Source: Planctomycetia bacterium (lineage in GTDB: Bacteria; Planctomycetota; Phycisphaerae; UBA1845; UTPLA1). Taken from it: DNA of 64,000 bases. The notes under the pieces are model-generated. The model was not told the DNA's origin. It ran no database searches and saw only the letters and a list, made by a program, of their open reading frames with translations. Below are positions 53,403 through 61,356 of the stretch, piece after piece. Location: positions 1,054,001 through 1,118,000 of the forward strand of contig JABTTW010000001.1 in the NCBI GenBank assembly GCA_015075745.1, written 5' to 3'. The translations under genes and the position numbers were made by a program. Every line of letters begins with the position of its first letter. Positions within the stretch are counted from its first letter, which is position 1.

Positions 53403-54446
53403 CTACCCTCCCAGCTTGATCATGCCGGTCCGCTGCTCAAGGGATCCGGCGAGGCTCTTTTTGGCGATTGCCGCGTCGATCAGGCAGTCCGCCAGATGGG
53501 TGTCAAGACTCTGCCTCTCCCAACATTGTGAGAGACTGATATGTCGCGAATCGAGCAAACATGGGAAGAGCAGTCCGTCGGCGGTGACACGCATTCGCCG
53601 GCATTGTCCGCAAAACGGTTTCGAGAGCGGCGCGATGATGCCGATTACGCCGCGATGCCGGGCATTGGAGGCGACGAATCTTGTAGAGGTTTCGCCGCTC
53701 GCGCTTGGGAGCGGCCTGAGAAGGTATCGAGACTCGATCTGTCGGAGGATTCTCTGCTCCGGAACGAAATGCGAACGATTGAACTCGGCCGCCTGGCCGA
53801 TCGGCATGGCTTCGAGGAAGCGAATCTCAAACCCACGATCGATCGCCCACTCTGCGAGATCGGCAAGGCTGTCGTCATTGTGACCGCGAAGGACGACGGT
53901 GTTGATCCTGGGCGGCGGGAAGCCTGCATCGAGCGCGGCGGAGAGTCCGCCGATCACGTGATCGACGCAGCCACCGGTGAGCGCTCGATACCGCGTCGGA
54001 TCAATCGTATCCAACGACACGTTGAGGCGGTCGAGACCCGCGTTCCGGAGATCGCGGGCCATCTCGGCGAGGCGCAGGCCGTTGGTCGTCATGGCGAGCG
54101 ACAGATCGGGCGCTGCATCACGTATGCGGGCTATGAGATCGACGATCGAACCGTGCAAGAGCGGCTCACCGCCGGTCAGACGCAATTGGCGAAGGCCTCG
54201 GTGTGCGTAAAGATGACTGACGAGGTCCAGTCGCTGGTCATCCGTCAGGCTTGCGCGGGACGACGGCGGGCAGGCTCCGGGGCGGCAATACAAACAGCGC
54301 AGGTTGCAAGCGGACGTGACCGAAAGCCGAAGATGATCAATGGTCCTGCCGTGGGTATCGGTGATCGGGTGCTTTTCGAGTACGGAAAGCGAAACGGCCG
54401 GGCCGATCGTCGCCTCGGGATGGTTTGAACAGGCATCGGCCTTCAT
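53403..54446 (-). CDS. moaA: GTP 3',8-cyclase, molybdenum cofactor biosynthesis
   Basis: MoaA is a radical-SAM enzyme that starts molybdopterin synthesis from GTP. This 347-residue protein has the N-terminal cluster motif with Cys47, Cys51 and Cys54 (TSACNLRCLYC), the SAM-binding GGEPLL, and the C-terminal cluster (KPFCGQCRRMRVTADG and FPCL), and ends in the conserved Gly-Gly tail (KLGG). The ATG at 54446 lies 23 bases after the previous stop with GGAAGGAG upstream; longer forms begin inside that gene. It is the last gene of the molybdoenzyme operon, so the cell expresses a dedicated copy together with the enzyme that needs the cofactor. No moaB/C/D/E or moeA is seen here. Confidence 0.93.
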   Translation of the reverse strand: MKADACSNHPEATIGPAVSLSVLEKHPITDTHGRTIDHLRLSVTSACNLRCLYCRPGACPPSSRASLTDDQRLDLVSHLYAHRGLRQLRLTGGEPLLHGSIVDLIARIRDAAPDLSLAMTTNGLRLAEMARDLRNAGLDRLNVSLDTIDPTRYRALTGGCVDHVIGGLSAALDAGFPPPRINTVVLRGHNDDSLADLAEWAIDRGFEIRFLEAMPIGQAAEFNRSHFVPEQRILRQIESRYLLRPLPSASGETSTRFVASNARHRGVIGIIAPLSKPFCGQCRRMRVTADGLLFPCLLDSRHISLSQCWERQSLDTHLADCLIDAAIAKKSLAGSLEQRTGMIKLGG

Positions 54447-54468
54447 CGTGTGCCACGCTTCTCCTTCC

Positions 54469-55419
54469 TCATGATTGAGATGGGGCTGGCGTCGCGGCCG
54501 CGGCGGCGCAGGCTTGATAGATTTCCGAGCATCGCGCGCAGATCGGCTCATCCGCCGTCCAACTGGAAAAATCCTCGTGAATGGCCACATGCAGCGGCTG
54601 GTCATCCTTGTGCCCGATCGCCCAATCGAATGTGGGAAATCCGCAGAGAGAACACGCGGATCCGGGCGTCGGGGCTGACTCATCACAAGATTCGGTCACG
54701 ACATGGCGCAACTGCGGAAGCCCATTCTCGGCCCAGTCGAGCAGCGTGCGATGATTCGGCAAGTCCGTCTCCGATTGCCGCCAGAGTTCTTTGAACGCGA
54801 GATCGGTCGATTCGTCCGTGAGAATTCCGAAAGCACGCGCCAGTTCGGCCCGCCTCTTCGCCTCGACGCTCGCGGGCGCCTGGCCGCGGTGAGCAAGCCG
54901 CCCGTCGACGAAGAGGGCCCAGAGAACAGCGTACCGATCCTGGACAAGGTTTCTCGCGGCCGGGGTGGCGCCGGCCGGTTTTCGAGCCACGTCGTATCCG
55001 AAGTCGGGCGTGAGCATGTCGTCGATGTGCAGGAATTCGTGACGGGCCCAGTATTCGAAGGCGGAACCATCGAGCAGAGTCGACGGGGCAATCGAGATGA
55101 TGACCGTGTATTTTTCCGGCGATCCGAATAGCTCCGCGGTCTGCGACTTGGGGCTCGACGCCTGGGTGACCATGACTCGACTCACGGCGCTGCGAATATG
55201 GGCGAATTCATCAACCACTCCGAGTATCAGCTTGCGAAGACCCATTTCGGCAAACCAGCGCTCGTGCAGATCGGCGAATGCCCGATCGCGCTCGGTTGGA
55301 TCGCGCTGTTCGTAGCAATTGGAGAACTGTCGCTCGTAGAGGGAGCGGACGGTCTCGTCCTTGCGCGCCCATTCGAACACGGTCCGCTCGATGAGATTCG
55401 GTTGCACGGCCAGATACAT
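54469..55419 (-). CDS. Unknown protein with HExxH motif and zinc-ribbon-like tail
   Basis: This 316-residue protein is encoded between the TorD-like chaperone (2 bases upstream) and moaA (23 bases downstream), so it is very likely co-transcribed. Residues 127-131 form HEFLH followed by IDD, a HExxH metal-binding pattern in a helical context. The C-terminus has Cys256-x2-Cys259 and Cys294-x2-Cys297, the spacing of a zinc ribbon. It has no signal peptide, so it is cytoplasmic. I do not recognise the family. Maturation or quality control of the molybdoenzyme is suggested by context only. A minigluzincin-like peptidase or a metal-binding assembly factor are both possible. Confidence 0.75.
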   Translation of the reverse strand: MYLAVQPNLIERTVFEWARKDETVRSLYERQFSNCYEQRDPTERDRAFADLHERWFAEMGLRKLILGVVDEFAHIRSAVSRVMVTQASSPKSQTAELFGSPEKYTVIISIAPSTLLDGSAFEYWARHEFLHIDDMLTPDFGYDVARKPAGATPAARNLVQDRYAVLWALFVDGRLAHRGQAPASVEAKRRAELARAFGILTDESTDLAFKELWRQSETDLPNHRTLLDWAENGLPQLRHVVTESCDESAPTPGSACSLCGFPTFDWAIGHKDDQPLHVAIHEDFSSWTADEPICARCSEIYQACAAAAATPAPSQS

Positions 55420-55421
55420 GG

Positions 55422-56189
55422 TCAGTCCCTCTGATTCATGGCCGCGGCCAGGTGCGGACCGAGTTCCACGGTTCCGGGCGCGCCGCAGGTGATGGATGAG
55501 TCCTCGTCAGTGATCTCGCGAAGCTCCAGCCAGCCCGGGCCGATCTGAACATTGAGGCAGGCACACCATTCTTTTAACAATTCATGACTCAAGTCCGAAA
55601 GTTTCGCCAGTGCCGATTCGGGGCCCGCACGTTGGATTCGGCCGAAGAACGCGGGCATCCACGAGGCGGCGTGTTCGCGTAGGAATTCCCGTTGGGCGTC
55701 CACGCATCTGGTCGCCTCCTCGGGTTTGTCCGCGATGCACTCCATCATTGAGAGCACGGCGAGGAATTCCCACTGAGTCGCGACGTGGTCTCCTCTTTCC
55801 ATCGTGGGTCCGGTCACGTCGAACCCGAATGCGCGATAGAAGCCCATCATGTCGGCGAGCGTCTGACTCTGTTGAAACACCTCGGAGCCGCGGTACTCGA
55901 GTTCATAGGGCGGGCAATCGGACCGGACGGTATGGCCCAGCAGCCTGCCGTAATCCTGTTCGAGGACGATTCCGTCCTTCATGCTCTCGAAGAACGCGCT
56001 GACTCCAGCCGTCGCCAGCCCCAGACTTCGCGCAGCCTCGCGAATCTCCTCCTGAACGGCCTGATGGCAAAACCGATCCGTGTTCTCGCGGCAAGGCTCT
56101 GCAAAACCCGCGGCGATCAATCTGGCCAGCTTCGCCCGCGCAAGCGCGATGACGCTAGATGGTGTTGGCGTGCATTTCCGATCGGACAT
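55422..56189 (-). CDS. TorD/NarJ-family molybdoenzyme chaperone
   Basis: The 255-residue cytoplasmic protein is all-helical. Features of the TorD/DmsD/NarJ family are LEQDYGRLLGHTVRSDCPPYELEYRGSEVF shortened here to its hallmark PPYELEY, and DHVATQWEFLAVL, the E-Y/H-x-P...D-H region that binds Tat signal peptides. It should hold the alpha subunit unfolded until the molybdopterin is inserted. The ATG at 56189 overlaps the 3' end of the beta subunit gene and has a GGTGGAGGAG ribosome-binding site; a longer frame from 56246 is less likely. Confidence 0.86.
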   Translation of the reverse strand: MSDRKCTPTPSSVIALARAKLARLIAAGFAEPCRENTDRFCHQAVQEEIREAARSLGLATAGVSAFFESMKDGIVLEQDYGRLLGHTVRSDCPPYELEYRGSEVFQQSQTLADMMGFYRAFGFDVTGPTMERGDHVATQWEFLAVLSMMECIADKPEEATRCVDAQREFLREHAASWMPAFFGRIQRAGPESALAKLSDLSHELLKEWCACLNVQIGPGWLELREITDEDSSITCGAPGTVELGPHLAAAMNQRD

Positions 56190-57432
56190 GGATGGGCTCC
56201 TCCACCTGTGTACGGAAGATTTCGCGATCCTTCTTGTCGAAGGCAATGATCGTGTCGTTGAACATCTCGAATTTCTTGTCGGCTACGGTCGATTCCCAGA
56301 CCTTGGGGCCTTCCTTGATTTCGTAGCGGTGAATAATCCGATTGGATCGCCGGAAGAGCTGCAGAACGGCAAGCAATTCCCGATCGGGCGCGCGGTATCG
56401 TTCGACGGCGTCCTGTACGCCGGGGCCGAACATCTGCTCCAGGTACTTGGTGGGCACCCAACGAGGTGGGATGTAGTAGCCGTTGGGCTCAGTTCCGAAC
56501 TGGGCATAGAGCGGCAGCGCGACCTTGGCGACATGCACAAGGTAATAGAGCGGGTTGTAGCGATCTTCGATCCAGGTGTTGTCCTCGTTGACTTGAACGA
56601 GGCCCTGCATGCGCACCTGTCCGATGCAGGCCGACATGCACCGCGTTTCCATCGGGACGCCATCGGACTCGGGGTCGGTCCCTTCGACGCGAGGGTAGCA
56701 GGCGATGCACTTCTCGCTGGTCCGGGTTGTTCCGCGGTAGAGCGACTTCTTGTACGGGCAGGCCTCAACACACTTGCGATATCCGCGGCACTCTTTTTGG
56801 TCGATGAGGACGATACCGTCCTCGGGTCGCTTGTAGATCGAATTGCGAGGGCAGGCTGCGAGGCACGCCGGATAGCTGCAATGGTTGCACAGCCGAGCGA
56901 GATAGAAGAACCAGGCCTTGTGCTTGTTCTGTCCGGTTGCGTCCTCGCCCTTGCCGAAGTCCATGGGACGGGTCAGTCCGCCCGGCGGCGTGTCTTCGTG
57001 GATATTGGGTGACCGCCACTCGTCCTCCGTTGGCAGGTATCCGAGCACCTGATTAGGCTGGGCTCCACGGGCGACGACATCCGGACACTCGAAGATCGTC
57101 CGGCCTTTCAACTCACCGTACGGCTTGCGCGTGTCGCCGTTCGGACTTCCGATCCACTGAACGCTTTCCGGATTCGCCTGGGCGAGCAGGTCGAGAATCT
57201 TGACATCCCAATTCTGCGGGTAGCCGCCGTACGGCTTTGTTTCGACGTTGGTCCACCACATGTGCTCCTGGCCTTTGGAGAAGGTCCAGGTGCTTTTGCA
57301 GGCCATCGTGCATGTCTGACATCCGATGCAGCGATTGATGTTGATGACGAAGGCGAACTGCTGCTTCGGCGACGCCTGCGGATGGGGGTAGCTCATCGAC
57401 CGGCCGAGTTGCCAATTGTATACGTTGCTCAT
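56155..57432 (-). CDS. Nxr/NarH-type Fe-S beta subunit
   Basis: The 425-residue protein carries electrons between the alpha and gamma subunits through four clusters. Cys motifs: 35/38/41/45 (CIGCQTCTMAC), 182/185/190/194 (CNHCSYPACLAAC), 215/221/225 with Tyr218 in the place of the fourth ligand (CRGYRKCVEAC), which implies a [3Fe-4S] cluster, and 242/245/265/269. The strings VYNWQLGRSMSYP, FSKGQEHMWWTNVETKPYGG and EPNGYYIPPRW closely match nitrite oxidoreductase beta subunits of Nitrospira and anammox bacteria as I recall them. No signal peptide is seen, as expected for export with the Tat-tagged alpha subunit. It is followed by the chaperone gene, which it overlaps. Confidence 0.92.
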   Translation of the reverse strand: MSNVYNWQLGRSMSYPHPQASPKQQFAFVININRCIGCQTCTMACKSTWTFSKGQEHMWWTNVETKPYGGYPQNWDVKILDLLAQANPESVQWIGSPNGDTRKPYGELKGRTIFECPDVVARGAQPNQVLGYLPTEDEWRSPNIHEDTPPGGLTRPMDFGKGEDATGQNKHKAWFFYLARLCNHCSYPACLAACPRNSIYKRPEDGIVLIDQKECRGYRKCVEACPYKKSLYRGTTRTSEKCIACYPRVEGTDPESDGVPMETRCMSACIGQVRMQGLVQVNEDNTWIEDRYNPLYYLVHVAKVALPLYAQFGTEPNGYYIPPRWVPTKYLEQMFGPGVQDAVERYRAPDRELLAVLQLFRRSNRIIHRYEIKEGPKVWESTVADKKFEMFNDTIIAFDKKDREIFRTQVEEPIHVRSEMHANTI

Positions 57433-57447
57433 GATGGACTCCTCGCC

Positions 57448-57765
57448 CTATAGAACCGGGAGGTTTACCGCTCCGCCCGGGTTACGATCCACTTGTAGTC
57501 TTGCTGCACGCGGTCCACGCAGCAGGAACTGTTGCTGAATCATCTCACGAATGACATTCATACCGAGTTGGGTGACGGCCAGCGCCGGGCCGGCGAATTG
57601 CCCGCTCTCGAACATCTCCCCAATGGACGCGGCGCTGTGGCCGAGGCGAACATATTCCTCGATGAAGCACTCGGCCATTTCGCGTACTGAACCGGGATCG
57701 TCCACAGCCAGCTCCACGCCGGTCAGCGTCATCGGATCGGTTGAGTCAGGGTCCTGGTATGGCAT
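57448..57765 (-). CDS. 105-residue protein of unknown function within the operon
   Basis: The gene lies between alpha (36 bases upstream) and beta (15 bases downstream). The protein is acidic in its first half, helical, and ends in a basic and Pro/Gly stretch (RGPRAARLQVDRNPGGAVNL). It has no Cys, no signal peptide and no membrane segment. The position suggests an accessory factor for assembly or a small subunit, but no family was recognised. Confidence 0.72.
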   Translation of the reverse strand: MPYQDPDSTDPMTLTGVELAVDDPGSVREMAECFIEEYVRLGHSAASIGEMFESGQFAGPALAVTQLGMNVIREMIQQQFLLRGPRAARLQVDRNPGGAVNLPVL

Positions 57766-57801
57766 GATGAATTCTCGCGTGTTCCTACTTACTTCGACCT
57801 G

Positions 57802-60800
57802 TTAGAATCCCTCGAACTCGACTGCCGGCGCGGTGTCATCGCCACCCACAAATCCGCCGGCAAGGTATTTCTTCATCTTGTCGCTTTCCGCGCCCGGCGA
57901 CATTCCGTTTGTGGCGGGCAGCCAGATGCCCTTGCCGCCGAGGCCGCCGTCCTCCGCCTTGGTGACGCGAACAAGCGTTTCCTTCGGAACGGTATTGATG
58001 GCGTGATTGTCGGCCTCGCCGCCGAAGATGAATCCCATGAAGACTTTGGCCTTGTGAAAGAGATTGTCGGTCTGGTGCATGGGCATGTGCCAGTTGCGGG
58101 TGAGACTCTGCTGAGAGCCGTAGCGGAGATTGGCCTGGTACCCATCATCCGACAGCGCCCGGCCATCGGGCCGCGTTTCGTGCGCCTTGACGCTCTTCTC
58201 GGTGGCGATGTAAGGCGAGTGCTTGATCATGATGCAGTTGTAGGGATAGGCCGGATTGAAGACGGCCCGAAGCATCAGCCGCGCGACCTTGTAGTATGGA
58301 TCATTCGGCTTCGCGCCCATGTAAGGCCGGTCCGCCGGATTGGCATCAACGTAGACGTAATCGCCGTTGTTGATGCCGATATCCCTTGCCGCTTGTGGGT
58401 TGATGTGCATCTGATGATCGCCCACGTAGGGAGAGCGTTTATCCATCCGATGCGGATCGCCGAAACTGCTGTCGTAGATGTTGTGCCAATCGACGTTGCT
58501 CCACGATGAGTGGACGCGATGCCGAGTCTTGGGCGTCAGGGCGTAGAACTTGAAGCCCTTCTCCCAGAGGAAGTTCCGCGTGAGCTTGATCTGCTTCCAG
58601 GGCAGCTTGATGTTTCGCACCGTTCGTTCGTCCCAATGCTCGGCCTCGGGGCCGATGCCGTAGTCGTCCGGTCGAATGTATGGGTTGCTCGACATGATGA
58701 CGTTCGGCAGATAGGGCGTCGCCTCGGTCCCCTCGCGGTGAACGATGAAGTTCTCGCCGTATTCGATCGCCTCCGGAATGTCCGCGTAGGCATGAAGTCG
58801 TCCGGTGTCGGTATGAAACGGCTCGTCGTTGTGCACCTGCTCCCAGAAGGGAATGCGCGGATACGTCCTAAAGAGCATCAGCGCAGCGCCCGGCGGGCCG
58901 TACTTTCCGGCCATGATGTCTTCGAGCTTGTACCCGACCGTCGTCGTGCTGCTGTCGAGCAGCCGCTGGAGATAAATGCTCCTCTTCCCCTCATGCTCGA
59001 ACTTGAAATAGTCGTAGAACTTCTGCTTCCACTGGCCGCCAAGCTCTTCTCCGATCGCCCTGGAGATGTTGGCGAGTATCCAGAGGTCGTCCCGCGAGTC
59101 AAAGACCGGCTTGATGCCGCCCTTCCATATCTGAAGGAACGGGTTGGAGCAGGAGGCCGTCACCTCCAAGTCCTGGAACTCGACCCAACTATTGGCCGGA
59201 AGACCGAAGTCGGCGTACTGCACCGAAGCTGTCATCACGATGTCCTGCGAGATGATCATCTCGATGTTCGGGTTGACGTTCTTGAACATCTCGTAGGCAT
59301 GCTTGGCGTTGTTGAACAAGTTCACGTTCGTGAACTGCAGCGCCTTGGTCGGCGTCGGCATGTGTGTCTTGCCGGTGAACACCTTGCGCCCGTCCTTCGG
59401 TGTATTCACGATGAGCGGCCGGTCGCCGTGATTCCAGTAGGCGGGCTCCTCGTCTTTCGCGTAGTTGTGAGCATGCACGGCCTTGCCGGGCGCCTTTTCA
59501 TCGAGATTCACCTCGAACGGATCCTCAGCGACCCACCCCTTGAAGCCCGGGCCGGTGATGGCGCTGCCCTGGAAGAGGGCCGCCTTGTAATTACCGGCCC
59601 ACCCGTGACAACCTGCGCCCGGCTTGCCGATGTTGCCGGTCAACAAAATCGGAAGAAGTGCCGCGCGATTGGCCTCGGTCGCATGGAACCAGTGATTGAT
59701 GCCTTCGCCCTGATGAATCGCGACTGGCCCGCCGGATTTGGTGACGTCCCAGATATCGCGGGCAAGTCGTTCGATCAATTCCGCAGGTGAATGGGTGACA
59801 TCGGCGACGCTTTCCAGGTCGTAATCCTTCAGGTGAATCTGGTACATGGACCAGAGCGTCATCACCTCGACTTCACTGCCGTCGGCCAGCTTGATCGTCC
59901 ACGTGCCCTCAAGGGCCGGTTCGATCTTTCGGGATCGCATCCGTCCGCCGACGTCATCGCGCGTGAGCGCCACCGGCTTGTTCGTCTTTGTATCCCATAT
60001 GACGCGGTCGCCGAGGGTCTGATGCTGTTCGGCAGTGAACCCCTGGACCTTCATGCTCGGTCCATCCGGGGCGAGGGTGCTCTTGTAGCCGGCGAAGACC
60101 TCTTCCGCTCGCAGCCGCTTCAGATTGTCGGTTCGGACCAGCAGCGGGAAGTCCGTGAATTCCTTGACGAATTTCTCGTCGTACCAGCCGCGGTCCATCA
60201 TGAGCCGAGTCACACCGAGCCAGAGCGCCGCGTCGGTGGCCGGCCGGATCGGTATCCAATAATCGGCCTTGGTACTGGGGGCCCCGTATTCGGGGGCGAT
60301 GACAACGATGCGGCCGCCGCGCTCCATGCACTCGATGAACCAGTGGGAGTCGGGAAGCTTGTTCTCCACCAGGTTCTTGCCGTCCATGATGATGAGCTTG
60401 CTGAAACGCAGGTCGTTGAAGTCGCAGTCCGAGTTTTGCAGCCCGTGGACCCAGGGTTGTCCGGGCGTCTGATCGCCGTGCCAGGTGTAGTTGCTCCAGT
60501 TTCGGCCGGCCTTGGCGGTCTCCGGCCCGACATTGCGAATCGCCGCGTCGAGCATCGCCATGCTGTTGTTCAGCCGGTACATCCCATACTTGCCGAGGAC
60601 GCCGAGCAGGCCCATGCCGCCGCGCATCTTGAAGGTGCGCGTGCCTGCGCCCTCCATCGGCTCAAGCATCTCTTCGGGGTAGCCTTGCTCACGCAGAAGC
60701 TTCGCGCCTTCGTCGCCGCTGTAACGCTTACCGATGGTGATGTATCCCTTGGCGATGTATTTCAGCGCGCTGTCCCAGTCGATCTTGACGTGAACGTCGG

Positions 60801-61311
60801 TGCCGCGCGAGTCGAACTTGTATTTCGTCTTGTTCTCCGGCGTCAGCATCGGGAATCCGTCGTCGGCCCACTCTTTCCAGCCTTTTCGAATGATCGGGTG
60901 CTTGAGGCGATAGGGGCCGTAGACCAGCCGATGGAAGGTGTATCCCTTCGCGCATTGCCGCGGGTTCCAATTGGCGGTGGCTTTGTTGCCGTAGAGATCG
61001 GCGTACTTCTCGGAGTCGTATTGGGAGCCCATGCGCGTGATAACGCCATTCCGGGTATAGGCGAGGACGCGGCATGCGTGCGTATCGTTCGGCGAACAAA
61101 CCCAACTGAAGGTGCCGTCGTAGGCGTACTGATCGCGATAGATTTTTTCCCAATCGCGCGCGGGATATCCGGCGAGCGGGTTTCCTACATCGGGTCGGGC
61201 CGCGAGTGCCTGAAGCGGCCAGCTCAGAACGCCGCTTGCTCCCGCGGCGAGAACGACAGAAGTTCCCAGGAACTCGCGTCGCGTGGTCTCAGGTGCCTGC
61301 CGTAAAGCCAT
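57802..61311 (-). CDS. Tat-exported molybdopterin catalytic subunit, NxrA/NarG-like
   Basis: The 1169-residue protein belongs to the type II DMSO reductase family. It has a Tat signal (TTRREFLGTSVVLAAG), so the enzyme works in the periplasm. The Fe-S site FS0 is Cys72-x3-Asp76-x3-Cys80 with Cys120 (CSPNDTHAC; RQCAKG), in which Asp replaces one Cys ligand. A likely Mo-ligand Asp is in YTWHGDQTPG (Asp280). The whole N-terminal third (KATANWNPRQCAKGYTFHR, VYGPYRLKHPIIRKGWKEW, GAGTRTFKMRGGMGLLG) resembles Nitrospira/anammox NxrA. It interconverts nitrite and nitrate, or acts on a similar oxyanion. The ATG at 61311 has AGGAG upstream; it lies 45 bases after the gamma gene. Confidence 0.92.
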   Translation of the reverse strand: MALRQAPETTRREFLGTSVVLAAGASGVLSWPLQALAARPDVGNPLAGYPARDWEKIYRDQYAYDGTFSWVCSPNDTHACRVLAYTRNGVITRMGSQYDSEKYADLYGNKATANWNPRQCAKGYTFHRLVYGPYRLKHPIIRKGWKEWADDGFPMLTPENKTKYKFDSRGTDVHVKIDWDSALKYIAKGYITIGKRYSGDEGAKLLREQGYPEEMLEPMEGAGTRTFKMRGGMGLLGVLGKYGMYRLNNSMAMLDAAIRNVGPETAKAGRNWSNYTWHGDQTPGQPWVHGLQNSDCDFNDLRFSKLIIMDGKNLVENKLPDSHWFIECMERGGRIVVIAPEYGAPSTKADYWIPIRPATDAALWLGVTRLMMDRGWYDEKFVKEFTDFPLLVRTDNLKRLRAEEVFAGYKSTLAPDGPSMKVQGFTAEQHQTLGDRVIWDTKTNKPVALTRDDVGGRMRSRKIEPALEGTWTIKLADGSEVEVMTLWSMYQIHLKDYDLESVADVTHSPAELIERLARDIWDVTKSGGPVAIHQGEGINHWFHATEANRAALLPILLTGNIGKPGAGCHGWAGNYKAALFQGSAITGPGFKGWVAEDPFEVNLDEKAPGKAVHAHNYAKDEEPAYWNHGDRPLIVNTPKDGRKVFTGKTHMPTPTKALQFTNVNLFNNAKHAYEMFKNVNPNIEMIISQDIVMTASVQYADFGLPANSWVEFQDLEVTASCSNPFLQIWKGGIKPVFDSRDDLWILANISRAIGEELGGQWKQKFYDYFKFEHEGKRSIYLQRLLDSSTTTVGYKLEDIMAGKYGPPGAALMLFRTYPRIPFWEQVHNDEPFHTDTGRLHAYADIPEAIEYGENFIVHREGTEATPYLPNVIMSSNPYIRPDDYGIGPEAEHWDERTVRNIKLPWKQIKLTRNFLWEKGFKFYALTPKTRHRVHSSWSNVDWHNIYDSSFGDPHRMDKRSPYVGDHQMHINPQAARDIGINNGDYVYVDANPADRPYMGAKPNDPYYKVARLMLRAVFNPAYPYNCIMIKHSPYIATEKSVKAHETRPDGRALSDDGYQANLRYGSQQSLTRNWHMPMHQTDNLFHKAKVFMGFIFGGEADNHAINTVPKETLVRVTKAEDGGLGGKGIWLPATNGMSPGAESDKMKKYLAGGFVGGDDTAPAVEFEGF

Positions 61312-61356
61312 GATCAATCTCTCCTACGCCTGAGGGCGCGTTGGTGTCGCTTTCAA

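Noticed and set aside
53403-54686. Longer MoaA form beginning at 54686
   Set aside because: The additional 80 residues are basic, lack family similarity and overlap the end of the preceding gene; the ATG at 54446 with GGAAGGAG upstream fits better.
58510-61305. Two long plus-strand frames opposite the alpha subunit gene
   Set aside because: They are antisense to a well-supported catalytic subunit and show no independent features.
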